This document shows positions 49,401 to 62,553 of a stretch of 64,000 bases of DNA, one piece after another; the stretch's first letter is position 1; each line of letters begins with the position of its first letter. The stretch lies in NCBI GenBank assembly GCA_021018815.1, contig JAITYX010000042.1:1627001-1691000 (forward strand), written 5' to 3'. The DNA comes from Talinum fruticosum (Eukaryota > Streptophyta > Magnoliopsida > Caryophyllales > Talinaceae). The notes below the pieces were generated by a model. The model saw nothing but the letters and a program-made list of their open reading frames with translations, made no database searches and was not told where the DNA came from. A program made the position numbers and the translations under genes.

Positions 49401-50822
49401 TTGGGGCACATAAATGCGGAAGCTCGTGACTTCAAATTCTCAAATTTTGTAAACCGTGTGTATTATAATTTATCTATCTAAAAATAGAAAGTTGTGAAAG
49501 AAATTAAACTTCAATCTATTTAATTTTATGCCCTCATTTTTTTAGGGGGAGGGGTGTCTAGTCTAGTCTAATAATATACCTACAAATTATTCAAAGAAAA
49601 TTTTAGATTGAGCAAGACTTTTTCTTAAAAAACCCTATAAAATTTTACGGGAATAAAATATATTCACGATAAAGCTCCAAATGTTACATATGTTGTCCTC
49701 CTCGGTGACATGATGAGAATCATATATCGAGGTTAATTAGCTCACTAAAATATAGACTAATAATATAAAGCATAACTTAATAAATATAGATATGCTCTTC
49801 GGAGTTTGTTCACTAATCCTTACTTATTGAAGTGTGCTCTATATTTTCGTAGTGTAACTCCCAAAATCTATCCAGTCTTACTAAGATATAATCTATATTT
49901 TAACAAGCAAACCTCTCGAATATATAGTGTTCCCGTTAGTTCAAAAGGATATTACAGTTTACGATTTCAATAATCATCCACATCGATAATATTGCGCAAA
50001 ATTTGTGAGTAGCCGACGGGAAATAATATTCGTGAAAAAAATGATTGTTCTTTATATAGTGCATGCTGCCAAGGTGGGATCAGTTTTAGAATGAGTACGA
50101 GGAGCATAATGCTGTTTCCAATCTCCAATCTCAAAAAGTTGCAACTTGTTACAACCTTTATAATCAATATTATATGTTTATTTATATATCTTATGTCCCT
50201 CGAAGGTCCCTCAATTACATCAAAATAAATAAATAAATAATAAGATTATTTAATTAGAATTAATATATTTGATTTTTACAAGAACCATTAAGATTTGATT
50301 GTTTTTAACTGTATACATGTTTAAAAATTTAACTTATAAAAAAGAATTGATTTGTATTATTAATATAAGTTTGTACGTATTTTAGTAATTTAAAACTTAT
50401 TCCCTTTAAGTAAAGTATATGTTTGAGTTTTATAAGTTAAAAAATACCTATATATATATTTGGAAACTCTACCTCCTCTAAATTCAAAATTTTAACGTGA
50501 AAAGTTCATTCATGTTATTATAAGATGCCTAAACTATGAGGTAAGTTCTCTAAACCACATAAATACGTATCTTAAGATTTTTCTTTTGGAAGTTGCTGAA
50601 TTATCCGACCCCATTCGATTGTTCTTAAAGTGATGCATCCTCTTATATCTGCCTTTTATATATCGACAATAGTTCGAGTCCAGTTAGCGAGTGATCAAAT
50701 GTGCAAAAAGTTCCATGCGTACATTAACAAAAAAAGTATATTAATACAAATATAGAGGAGGGTCACGTACTTCATGTTAAGTAATAACAGTGCACTCGTG
50801 CTATTCCGGGAACCTCATCCCA
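46497..50822. other. AT-rich intergenic DNA upstream of the NAC gene
   Basis: No gene recognised over 4.3 kb. A GGGTTCGGGCAAA-type stretch at about 47990-48045 (minus strand) looks like old transposon sequence. A (GA)n run lies at 48222-48236, and a TGTAAG-rich patch at 48690-48765 resembles 24281-24505. Open frames here (for example 47695-47970 minus) lack domains. Confidence 0.45.
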
Positions 50823-50831
50823 TATATAAAT
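50823..50831 (+). promoter_or_regulatory. TATA box of the NAC gene
   Basis: TATATAAAT 186-194 bp upstream of the start codon, followed by a CT-rich leader segment near 50890-50920. Fits a leader of about 160 nt. Confidence 0.65.
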
Positions 50832-51016
50832 ATCAGGCCACCCTCTGCCCCATTTGGATACCCACCGTACCTCCAAAATTGACATTTTGCCTCTCTCTCC
50901 CTCCCTTTCTCTCTCTCTGTGCTTCAGATTCTCTGTCATCAACACTGCGATTTAACCAAGCAAAGCAGATTATAGAAACCAAAACCTAAGTCTAATTCTC
51001 ATCACTTGGCAGATAA

Positions 51017-52392
51017 ATGAGAGAGAATATGAACATATCTGTAAATGGGCAATCGAGGGTGCCTCCCGGATTCCGATTCCATCCAACTGAGGAAGAGCTC
51101 CTACAGTATTATCTCAGGAAGAAAGTTGCTAATCAGAAGATTGACTTGGACGTCATTTTTGAAGTTGATCTCAACAAGCTCGAACCTTGGGACATTCAAG
51201 GTAAGTGCCAAACCCGAACATCTTATATCTGAATTAGCCGATATCCAGTTAACTGGGATTTGATTTCCAGAGAGATGCAAGATAGGAAGCACGCCCCAGA
51301 ACGAGTGGTACTTCTTTAGCCACAAGGACAAGAAGTACCCGACGGGGACCCGGACCAACCGAGCCACGGTGGCAGGATTTTGGAAGGCGACGGGCCGAGA
51401 CAAGGTCATATACAGTAACAGTAAGAGGATAGGGATGAGGAAGACTCTAGTTTTCTACAAAGGGAGAGCTCCTCATGGTCTCAAATCTGACTGGATTATG
51501 CATGAATATCGCCTCGATGATACCACCCACTCTAATGACACCCATGTAAGTATCATATGTATATATTTTTTGTGATTTTTGTTATATTTTTTTAATTTGT
51601 TTGGGTTTTTAGAAAATTTGAGTGACATGTTATTGCTCACCGGAAAAGCAGAGACAGAAGAGAGAGACTATGATTAGTGTCGAGAATTAAAGCTAATAAA
51701 ATGAAAATGTCTCTTAGAAAAAAGAAAAACCTTCTCAGTTCTAAAAGAAAATTGTATTCATGCTTAATTTTTAACTGGTATATACACCCTCAGTTTCATA
51801 ATAATTTTTTCGTTTTATAATATTTATAATTTTACAATTTCAATGATTTACAAAATTTGTCCTCATTAATTTTTTTTTCTATTCTCTCCTTTTTTCATCG
51901 GAACAACTTGATTTTTTAACATAAATTTTGTATTTCTTTAATATTTCTCCACAATCTTAAAACAACGAGTATTATGAAACGAGAAGAGTATATGATAAAG
52001 ACCAGCAATTGATGGAACAAAATAGCTTACATAATGTTTCGTATTTTTGTTTAATTTGCTGATGCTAACTGGGGCAAATATATACACATCATATAAATAA
52101 TTCCCATTTATACACCTATAAGTCCTCCTAATTCTAGTAAATTAAGAAAAATTTCAACTTTGACATACCAAAGGACAATATGCTAATTTCAGCTATTTTT
52201 AGGAGCTTTTTTTTTTTTATTGTCTTTACATTGGATGTACTGGTCTTATTATGTAATTTTAAATTTTCTCATAATTATTTATTTAATAGGAGAAAAATAC
52301 AAGTACTCATTATAGTTCATGCGCTAGCTAGCGAGTCTCCTCAGAGCGAAACATTGAACATGAATCTCGTTATTAGAAATACTTATTTTTGT

Positions 52393-52465
<73 letters not shown>

Positions 52466-53517
52466 TTGTGTTATTTCTACAAAAGAAAAAAAAATTATTT
52501 TACCAATAAAGTGCTGATTGAGGTGATAACAGTCTTATCCTGTTAAAGAAAAAACACAAATTTAAATCCTTAAAAACATACTTATCGGAAGAACGTTTAC
52601 CTTAAAAATTTATAACTAGAAAGGGTTTACACCCTTTTCAATTTTTTTTTATTAAAAAACTAAGTTATGACATTCTATTATAAAAATTAATTTTGCTTCA
52701 AGAAATTTGATTATATATATATATATACACAACTAATTATAAATTTTATTTTAAAGTGAGTAACTTATTAATATATTGTCCATATATTAAGGTTGCAAGT
52801 GCTATGAATGGAGAGATTACACAAGAAGAAGGATGGGTAGTATGTAAAATTTTCAAGAAGAAAAACCTCCCCAAATCCCTAGATAGCCCCATCAATACTA
52901 CTTCATCATCAAACTTCACCAGCATGCTTGATTCACCAAGTGATCACGATCACGATCACGATCATCATGATCATCATGATCAAGGGGCACTTGAGCAAAT
53001 ATTCCAATTCATGGGGGCCAATAAACCTCAAAAGAACAATATGATCATCAACACAAGATCATCATTCCAAGTAGACAAGTTCATGAAGCTCCCAAGCCTT
53101 GAGAGCCCGACTATACCTCCTGAAGACGACGTCGTTTTGATGGCGAGGGCCGGGGCCGAACCCAACTCGGTCTACAACTCGGAGGCCGGACTCACCGACT
53201 GGGCCGCCCTGGACCGGTTCGTGGCCACCCACTTAAACGGTCAAGCTGCGACGACCGAGACAATGGCGTCCATCTTTTCACCATCATCATCAACCGATCA
53301 TCATCAACATCACGATCACGAGATTATTCAACTGCCACCGTTGAGATCATCGCCATCGACGTCGTCGGAGAACAAGGTGTACCAAAGTGGTGGTACACTG
53401 GATAGTAATAGCTATGGAGGCAACGAGATAATCGATCTGTGGAGCTTCACAAGATCATCATCATCATCATCGTTGGGTGTTGACCCATTATGCCACGTGT
53501 CGGACGTTGGTTTATAA
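51017..53517 (+). CDS. NAC transcription factor, NST/SND (secondary-wall) clade
   Basis: Three coding exons: 51017-51200, 51271-51545 and 52792-53517 (394 codons), GT-AG introns, phases 1 and 0. The NAC domain covers about residues 15-170: subdomain [20 protein letters not shown], then [59 protein letters not shown] and [13 protein letters not shown]. The start ISVNGQS before subdomain A and the C-terminal motifs KLPSLESP and [16 protein letters not shown] match the NST1/NST2/SND1 group, master activators of fibre secondary-wall cellulose, xylan and lignin genes; the exact paralogue is not assigned. The C-terminal region has His/Asp and Ser runs (residues about 195-205 and near the end) and is the presumed activation region. 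An alternative start ATG at 51029 gives MNISVNGQS. Intron 2 is 1,246 bp and contains a Stowaway copy and a long (TA)n run. Confidence 0.94.
51785..51990. mobile_element. Degenerate Stowaway-like MITE in NAC intron 2
   Basis: Internal sequence parallels the copies at 42820 and 46223: TTCGTTTTATAATATTTATAATTTTACAA.., TTTGTCCTCATTAAT, CTCTCCTTTTTTCAT, AACTTGATTTTTTAACATAAATTTTG and a right end ATTATGAAACGAGAAGAGTA. Shortened to about 205 bp, mostly by loss around the middle. Confidence 0.65.
52396..52463. repeat. (TA)n microsatellite in NAC intron 2
   Basis: About 34 uninterrupted TA units; likely length-variable. Confidence 0.95.
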
Positions 53518-56500
53518 CGGAATGAGAGAGAAGATTAAAGCTGGCTGGTGCTTCGTAGCTGAATTTCACTGAAATGATTCATCGAGTGTGATTATGGCGG
53601 TAGTTGTTAAAGTTCAAGTCTCAAAAAGGGTGATTATTAGGGTAATTATTATGAGGTTTTACTCTTAATACTACACACCAATAATGAAGTGACACATATA
53701 TAGTAGCTACATTGTAAGATATTATGACGATGCTATACAGTTTGAAAGTACGGCTACTCTTCATATGAAATTCCGTTGTTAATTGCATTATATCTTTATG
53801 GTTTCAATAACGATGTCTTCCATTTTATCCATGATTACCTAACATGGAAGTTTCTATATGCAAAACTTTAATTTTTGCATAAATATGACGTGGGCGTTGT
53901 CAATCAATACAACAACGATAACAACAAAAATTTTTACTATAAATTCTGTTTTTTTTATAGAGTATAGGGAAGTTCAAATGTAAAAAAATAATATATTCTA
54001 ATTAAAAGGTCTCGGCCGCCACCCTAAATGGTGAGATAAATATATTAAACTACAAAATAATTCAATCATATATGATCTACTAACAAACTAATTGAAAATG
54101 GTAGACAATAAATAAAGACTGGAAAAAAGGGTAAAAAATTATCTCATTTGCAAGTTAGCAGTCAATTATTTTCTAGCATGATCAACTATATACGGATGGG
54201 ACTAGGCTCTAATAAGGAAAAAAAAAAAAAGAACTTTTAGTAGGTTCAATGTTCCATGATAATAAAAAATACTATTCCAAAAACATTCGTTATTATTTTT
54301 ATTTACTTTCAAAATGCATGTATAATCGATAAAATAATCTTTGAGTTATTTGTTTCTATATTTTGAATTTCCAACAACTTTTATCATAGGTTTCGTTTGT
54401 ACGGACAGGTAATATACGAGACAGTCTTACCTCTATATGCATCTCTGTTAATAAAATTTAATAGGTACAGTTATTCGAGACAATAAATATACTATTCCAA
54501 AATTATTTGTCATGGTTGTTTTCTTAGTTACAAAATGTTTGGTTGATTATAAAAAAAACTTTGTCTCGTTTGATTTTTTGTATTCCAAACTAACAATAAT
54601 AATACGACAACATTAATAATATGACTGTCATAACAGAAGCACTATCAAATCAGTAACGTGATGAGTTACATATGTTATATGTTCCTTTCATTCGATACGT
54701 TCATATCATCATAATTATTGCATATTCTCATCTCAAATTGATCCATCATGGTGTTATTATAGTCATGGTTTTAGGTTGCCATCAATGATGCTTGTATATT
54801 TTGAACATACATGTATACATAAATCCTGTTTTATTTAACTTTAGCTTACAATTTCTTACAACTTTTTATAACTAACTTTACAACTAACTTATAGTTACTT
54901 ATAACTCCTTACAATTTTGCTTACAGATCTTTATACCCTTATAAATCCTTCCACTCTATTCCCCACGTAAACAAAATTGGAAGAAAAAGAGAAAAATAAT
55001 AGTTAGTTTAATCACATGTGTAGGACTATAATGGCCATGGCATGGTTTGACGAGTAAATTTCATTAATTGAGCAAAAAGGGTGTTATGTCTTTGGGGTTT
55101 CTGGCAGTGATGATATGAATGTGAGTATGGATGAATGTGATATAAAGCATATGATAATGGACGTAACTCGTACTTGCAATGAATGAATTATGAAAGCAAA
55201 TGAAAGGACAAATGGGGGTGTTTTTCAACCTTTTTTCACACAATTGGCTTGGCAGTGGTCTCAAAAATCGATTTGATTTCTATGTTGGGATTTTCGTCAA
55301 TTTTTGTTGAAAATTATGTCTCTATTTTGTTCTATCCTCGACTCAATATTGTCCTTATTTAAGTTCTTTCTAGATCGCGAAGAATAATACTCTACTTGTA
55401 TAATTAAGGAGAGTTTTCAAATTAAAATCAGAACTATTGTGTTAGATAATTATATGTCTAATCATAGTAAATTAGTATTTTAAGTTGGTTAAATATGTGT
55501 CACCTATGGCTATCAAATTTTAGAAAACTTGGGTAAATAATTTATAAAAGCCATAAATTTGAATATATGTTAATATATTTTGTCACATTTGTTCAATAAT
55601 TTTGTTTGATTGTTGTGCCATGTATGAGTTAATTGACTTTAGAGTTGACTTTGCACAACTTAATTCACATCAAATAGTAATTCAATCCCACTCTTCTCTC
55701 ATCAAATTACATCTCTTCGACTCCCATTTAATTCATAAAACATGGAATCAGAGCATTTATGAGTGAAAAGTCTCAAATTTGAATATCGACTGACCCTCAT
55801 AGTAATTATTTCATATGCCGCTCATATAAGGGGGTGTGTTAGTGCATCAACCTATGTTTAAGCCTTCAATCATTAATTTATACTTTTGGTTAAGTTGATT
55901 TTGGAACACATTTTTCACTCTCTGTCATCTTTGGATGCCAATTAAGCTTAATTAATTAATTAACTATTTTATTTTTTGAAATGAATCATGCAATAGCAAG
56001 TCAAAATAACCCATCAAATGGGATGGAATATAATATATGTATTAAAATTGGGTGAGCTAACACTGCTCTTTCATTCGAAAATGACTCTACAGTAATGGGC
56101 GAAAATTGTGCGCCACCTAATTAATTAATTTAAGGTTTTGACCTGTTATTTTCTTGACTTTAATTACTGTACATTCCCACGGATCCAACTCAAAATGTAC
56201 GAGTTTTGTTTCCAATTCCAAGGTTGCCAGCGACGTGTGCTGATTTTTGATCCGTGCGTCTTAAGTGACATTTGCATAATGTGAAAGAGATTACTTGATT
56301 CGACTGGTAAAATCTTCATAATATAATATCGACAGCTTAGGTTATATAAAGAGGCGAGTTTGGGTGACAAGAGAAGGTGATTTCATGCTGGTTGCTAGCA
56401 ATAACAGTTAGTGGTATTACTGGGGTAGAGTAATGGCGCTCAGGAAGGGGTGATCCTTTTTTCTTTTTTTCGTCCGGCACGCCCTGTTCTCAAAGTATTT

Positions 56501-58419
56501 TCCCCATGCTAGCCGTTCGTTATCCCGCAATGTGATTTTCTCGAGCCTAAATGCACCCATTAGGCTCCACACATCCAACAATTTTAACATTTATAATCAA
56601 TGTTTGTCAGCAATTACAATTAACAGTTATCGAAATATAACAGTAATTATACTTAACATTTAAATGTAAATTAACTTTTATCGGCTATTATCAATTACAA
56701 ATGGTATAACGAATAGACCCTTATATGTGATGCTCCTACCTCTCATTTGATACAGTATTATATAGTTTACATATTGCCTGTACCTCAAAAATCGGATATG
56801 ATATATAGAAAGAAGCAATATTTTAAGAAACGCACTCTTTCTCTCTCTCTCAAGGTTGGATTCACTTTATATGATAAAATTACAAACACCCCAAAACTAG
56901 GACCAATTTTGCACTGCTCACTTTGGGTAGTCTAAGACTAAGGCTATAACCTATTCTATAGAGAGAGAGAGAGAGAGAGTTGGCATATTATTATTTTAGT
57001 TTAAACGTAGAAATCAGCAAACTCTGTTTTGATAGCTACTTGACTAGAAAAAGTCGATATGAAAATGACTCAAACTCGTAGTTCCACTCCCACCCAACTC
57101 CATTTAGCTCGATTACGTACACCTTCAAGTTCAACAACACAAACATGGCCTCAACTTCAACCATTAATTATCGCAATTAGATGGAGCTCAATTAATTAGC
57201 CAGGTTCATCCAGATAATTTATATAATTAATCTTCTTTTAATTATTTATATGCCCTTTTTCATCCATCTTTAATTCCCACGTTTTTGCTTCATTAACTTT
57301 CAAAAGTAGTTGTGTGTTTTCTAACATCAAAAGAAAAGAAAAAAAAAACACATCTCATGTATAAACTACGAGTTGCCTAGGTCAAGCTCCTCCGAAGGTT
57401 AAGCTATTTCTAGAATTAGAGCGTAGGCCATTAACTTTTGTAAAAAAAGATAATGGGAATCCTAACAATTTTAGAATTTGTGACGGAATTTACATATATG
57501 AATTAGGTGGGTAGGTGGATATTTATAGCATGTGAGATGGCAAATACGTGACACCTGATGTACGGAATATGTTATTCTATATTGAGCTTTTCGAGCCTTG
57601 GGAGAGGATTATTTCGGTCCCGACTAGCTTACCCATGCAAACAGGACCTCGATTGGGCCCAATCGTGATGTGGAATATGGAGGAGCTTATATTGTCATCC
57701 TTGAAATATGATACATTATACTCGATGGCCATACGATTTCAGTAGACAATTGGACAAAAGAAAAAAAAAGAATAAGGAAAAGGGTTACAAAATAAAAGAA
57801 AGAACAAGAAATTGTAATTCATAGGACTACCTTGCTCGTTGATACCGGGACTACAGTAGACTTTTCAAGCATAAGGTTGAAAGGAGATAATGATTTTAGA
57901 CAAGGAAGAATGTAATGAATGCACCTTCAATTTTAGTTGAGAGCACAAAAAGGCCATTGTATAAACTACAAGGTGGCTGTTGGTGCATTAAAACTATACA
58001 TGAGAAAACAGAGCTAAACGACATTAATATGGTGTTACATCTCAAAGATGAAGTGGATACTTAATTCGGTTGATTAATCAATTATAAGTATTGAAAATTG
58101 ATAACAAGATATAGTAATAGTTTATATTATATGAACTAATTACACTGATTGTGACAAAAAGGGTTGTGGGATTCGCCGACAAGCTTTTATTTACAACCAA
58201 GCACTGGTAAGTCTTTAAAACGTTAGCTAGCAAGTCACCTATAAATGACCACTGGATTTGAAAGGATGGGGGAGGGGAGGGGGAGAAAGGGGGCCATCAT
58301 ACTCTCTGGGCGTTAAGTGGTTGTTGGCTATGACCTTCTCTCCTCCCTTGTCTGTCCTCTTCTTGTCTATCATCTTTGTCAATTGCTGTTAATATTCCAC
58401 AAAGCTATAATTTGTAATT
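53518..58419. other. AT-rich intergenic DNA
   Basis: No gene recognised over 4.9 kb. The first few hundred bases should be NAC 3' untranslated region. A TTACAA/TTATAACT-rich patch at 54835-54955 belongs with the repeat at 24281-24505 in opposite orientation. A (GA)n run lies at 56960-56979. A similar TTATAA/TAACAGT-rich patch occurs at 56580-56720. Confidence 0.45.
58268..58293 (+). other. Potential G-quadruplex
   Basis: Four G-runs of five, four, five and five Gs with loops of one, one and five bases in 26 bp; a strong quadruplex-type motif. Confidence 0.65.
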
Positions 58420-58535
58420 AGTACAGCTATATGCACAACCGATACAATATTAGCGCAGTTGGTAAGGAACGGTACTGTCTTAAGACTTGTGTATTTAGTA
58501 CAGCTAAATGCACAACCGATACAGTATTAGCGCAA
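58420..58535. repeat. Direct repeat, two 39-bp copies 77 bp apart
   Basis: 58420-58458 and 58497-58535 share AGTACAGCTA.ATGCACAACC followed by GATACA.TATTAGCGCA with two or three differences. The first copy runs into TTAGCGCAGTTGGTAAGG, which resembles a tRNA A-box region, so a tRNA-derived fragment is possible. Confidence 0.65.
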
Positions 58536-58875
58536 TCTGTGCTGGGCAAATCTGACCCATGTTAAGATGATCTTGGATGACCCCAGCCTGGGAAAACAGA
58601 CCGGCCACTGGCCATCTTATCACTAGAGCTGATGGTCTAACTGTGGTAGGTGCTGTGGCAGTATCCTTTGTTACATCCTAATTGGAAAAAGGAGGGAACA
58701 CACGGGGATTGGGGTTGACGATAAAGGGCGAAACCTTTTTAGCTTTAAGAGATAACATGGTTCCTTTGCAAACAAGGTCAAATGTATCAAAGATTTGATT
58801 GGCCTGTGAATTTTAATTCTGATTCCCATTTTGACAAAGGTGGACACAAAAATGTATCACATCTTTGTGAAGTTT

Positions 58876-59206
58876 GATGTGATTAAAAGAAGAAAAAACA
58901 CAGTGGGCACCTTTCTTTATACTCTAGTAGTAAATTTCTCTCTTTTCACCTCAGTTCCCTGTGGTTGCTATCTTCTTCTGTCCTCTCTTCTTGGACATCC
59001 TTGTTTGCCAATTCCGAGACGTACATTCTCTTTTCAGCTCAATTGCTGTCAAAACGGTTGATGTGATTAAAAGATGCTAAACACCACTGGCATCTCTTCT
59101 GCCTCCTTTGATACTGAAGTTCACCATCTTTTCACCTCATTTTCTGTGGAATGCTGCTCCCTTTATACTTCATCCTAGAGACTTTTTTGCCCATTCTGAG
59201 ATGCAT
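58876..59206. repeat. Diverged tandem duplication, unit ~182 bp
   Basis: The segment beginning GATGTGATTAAAAGAAG near 58876 is repeated from about 59058 (GATGTGATTAAAAGATG). Both copies then contain a CA..GGCA(C/T)CTTTCT/CTCTTCT block, TTTTCACCTCA, CTGTGG and GCC.ATTC.GAGA. Non-coding. Confidence 0.55.
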
Positions 59207-60158
59207 CTGCACACACCAACACAATTGTTCGGGTTAGAGACAAACAGCACGGTGCTGTCAAAAATTATACACAGTTACCTTTAAGCGAAGATGCACAAAA
59301 TCTAACCTGACCAAGCATTTGATTGACATTCTTTTTGTGCAAAATTAAACTCTGAGTTAATGTTGGAAGTGATTTAGAAAGACCCCATTTCGAATCACAT
59401 GGTTTTTAGAATTACAGAATATCAAATCTGATTCGATTTTTGTCTTAACCCATAGGACTTCAATTTAGCATAGACAGGTGTCAAGCGACAGATTATCAGC
59501 CACCTTCGAGAGGGGCGCACACAACAATCTCTCTCCCTTCTTCCTATCTCAAATGCTTTTCTACTCTCCAACTAGAACAGCCTTCTTAAGCCAAAAGGAA
59601 CCTATTTTCATTCGTATTTACCACTGCTCTCGCTTTTCTTTATTGTTCTCACATCCTGCCACTCTGCGATTGATCAAGCTTCATTTATCACATCCTGCAC
59701 ACTAGCCTGTTTGCTTGATAGGTGGAGCATTTGTGCAATTTTGAACAATAAATGGACACCAGCCTTGGGGAAAATAGAAGCCGCAAAAGCACTACATGAG
59801 CCAGCTAAATCTGCCTTTTTTCAAATTGAATCGAAAGAACTATCAAAACATATAGTATCGAACTATCAACCATAATGCCAGAAGCCTCCAAGGACTGAAA
59901 ACTCCTTTCACATTGTGACAGCTTAAGTTTAGAAACATATCACATATGCACACAGATAATACCTAACCAAAACCAAAACCAAAAGCAGCCCAGATATCTG
60001 AATACTGACTTAGCAGTAAACTCCTCTACAAGAGAAACAGAATTCGATGTCTGAATACCGACTGAAAACCTTAGACGAAGGCAACTCATAACTAATAACT
60101 TAAGAAGCATACTCCCAAACCCCAAAATATCAAATGTAAATCACCATATTTCATACCC

Positions 60159-60166
60159 TTATATAG
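60159..60166 (+). promoter_or_regulatory. Possible TATA box for the 60.3-kb gene
   Basis: TTATATAG about 90 bp before the ATG at 60256; spacing is suitable but the match is ordinary in AT-rich DNA. Confidence 0.4.
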
Positions 60167-60255
60167 GGTAAGCATCACCATTATTGCATCACATAAGCAT
60201 TAGAGGTAAACCCATAAACGAAACTCCACCTCCACAACAGCAAAAGGCAAAGAAT

Positions 60256-60735
60256 ATGTATCGTCCAGGACAACCCTTGAGAGGATATAGTGATATACTA
60301 ACATATGTCCTTCAAATATTCAATAAGACGAACCCCATTTCACTCCTAAATTTGGCCAGGCCGCCCGGGGGTTGCGACTATCTACGATCTCTACGAACTA
60401 ACTATTATCCAGGATTTTACAAATTATGGCGCTTGACGAGGTAAATTCCTAGTTTTTATGGCTAAGATTTCCCTGTCTCACTTTCTCGTAGCAAATTTTC
60501 TGTTAAATTTTGCGAATTTCTGACGTCTTCTGTGCGTGCCATATTATTCTGCACACATTGAACAATGTTATAACTGATTTCTGGCAATGAATGAACTCTT
60601 CTTTTACTTAGGGAACCAGGGTTTGTCTACATTACCGCTTTAGCTATTGGAATTCAAGCAATTCATTCAGTTATCTACGTTCCATTAGCCAAAATTGATG
60701 TATTACTAGATGAATATCTTATGTTGGACAATTAA
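60256..60735 (+). CDS. Unrecognised small protein, two exons, one predicted membrane segment
   Basis: Predicted exons 60256-60440 and 60612-60735 (102 codons). The donor CGAG|GTAAAT and the acceptor TTTTACTTAG|GGAACC keep the frame (LTR|EPGFVY). Exon 1 encodes MYRPGQPLRGYSDILTYVLQ and a basic, aromatic stretch with TNYYPGFYKLWRL. Exon 2 has a hydrophobic segment FVYITALAIGIQAIHSVIYV, then VPLAKIDVLLDEYLMLDN. I recognise no family. The arrangement (basic N-terminal part, one hydrophobic helix, short acidic tail) would suit a small mitochondrial or plastid membrane protein, but that is inference. The composition is clearly less AT-rich than the surroundings and the splice keeps both halves open, which argues for a real gene. 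An additional upstream exon cannot be excluded. Confidence 0.55.
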
Positions 60736-62329
60736 TCACACAGAGGATCGTTGAGTAATGAGTGAAAGACGTTGGATCATGAGAGGACAAGAAATTAAGG
60801 TGATCAAAATTATATTTGCTCTAGGAAGAATGGAGGAGACTAGGAGAATAGCGTTTGTGGTGACTTGGGCGGAGAGAGCATTTACAAAGAGTTTAGACCA
60901 GTGGGCTGAAGTGTGCACTGTAGAGATGAATCTGTTTATTATGAGCTCTGCACTTTCTCTGTTTGTGGCCAGGTGACACGTTCCTCAAGACTCTCTGGTA
61001 ATTGTTAATATGGAAAATTTATTCGTATATTGACACCCATAAAAATTGATTGACACTTACAAAATCTTAGGAAACTTGAGAGTGGACACCACTCTTGTAT
61101 AAAATTGTTGGATTTCCAGTTGTTCACACCCTTGTGCCCCCGATCTTCAGTGGTGAGATTGGTTGGTTACTAGGTGCTTGTTTTTACGTCCCATGTATTA
61201 GCCTATTTTAGTAGATGAACAATGGATTAACTGAAACAGATGGCAATGATATTCAGTTTTACAAGTTGTTGTATGACTGACATGGAGATTTCTATGATAC
61301 CGACGTCTTTTTGTCAGTCGATTCAACAAAAGCATTATGTTTCGTGGGATTGTGTTTTGTTCGCAATAAGCTTGGGTGAGCCTTTCTTGCCCAAGAGTCC
61401 AAGACAAGCTGATGGAAGTTTGTTCTTCTTTCGCAGATGGGCATTGCAATTACACATGTTGTCCACTAACCAACATGGTGTTACTGTGATTCTATTTTGC
61501 TGTTCAGTATGTCTCTATCATATTATAACAGGATTACATATGCTAAATTAGATTGGTAATGTCCCCTTGCATTAAAGGGATAAACTTGGATGAACATGTC
61601 AGGAAATGAAAGGACCAATTTCTGCTGTTCTGGAACCATCATTTCTATGGCTTTCTAATCCTTCTAATGTCGCATTATCTAGGTTCCTCGATGCAGAGTA
61701 ATTGTACACCAACTTTAATGCTGCTGTTTGTATGTGTGAAAATCTCTGACGTCTCGATATTTCATCAGCTGTCATTGGAATTTTATGATCATCTTAATTA
61801 GTGTCCAAAATTCACACTTAGCTGTGATATAAAGTGTGAACCCCATTCCTTTTTTGTGTTATTGTGCTGCAGGGATCCTTTGCACCCTGGACACTATAAG
61901 TTCCAGGCTTCCAGCACCGTTAATCCCTGTGTCATGGTCGTACTGCTCTTCCTCTCCCTTAATTTGTCAGGGGAAAATGGGGATTGTCTATTGATTGGTT
62001 AAATTTTAGGCAAATACAAAATCCTGCAACCCATTTGGCATGGAATCTTGAGTACTGAGAGATGCAGGGATATGACGATACATTGCAATAGTTTTTCGAT
62101 TGACAAATCTGTGGAAACATTCTGCGGACTTCGAATACTGTAAGTCATCCTTACCTCTGGAAATAAGAATCTATGATTTGAAATATGTTGCTGTGATTGA
62201 TGAAGGTGATGGTCTCCTTCTAACATGTAACAAGATGATGACTGTCTTAGTGTAGCACCCCCTTCCCATATTGATAGATTTGGCAAAGAAGCATACCTTA
62301 TAAGGGATAAGTAAGTAAGGTGCCTGTTC

Positions 62330-62513
62330 GTTTCATCTATTAAAACTAGCGATTATAGTGTTTATAACGGTTATGAATTGTCATGAGTTGTTATAATTAG
62401 TGGTTATCATTGTTTTGAGCTACTATAGCGGTTATGAGCTATTATAATGGTAATAATAATATTTATAATTTTGTTTTTAATAATAATAATAATATGTTAT
62501 TATTATTACTATA

Positions 62514-62547
<34 letters not shown>

Positions 62548-62553
62548 CATGGA

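Noticed and set aside
60182..60735. Organelle DNA inserted in the nucleus
   Set aside because: The coding segment is interrupted by a GT-AG intron and does not resemble any plastid or mitochondrial gene that I know.
60758..60976. A 72-codon frame just after the small gene
   Set aside because: No similarity recognised; more likely 3' untranslated sequence.
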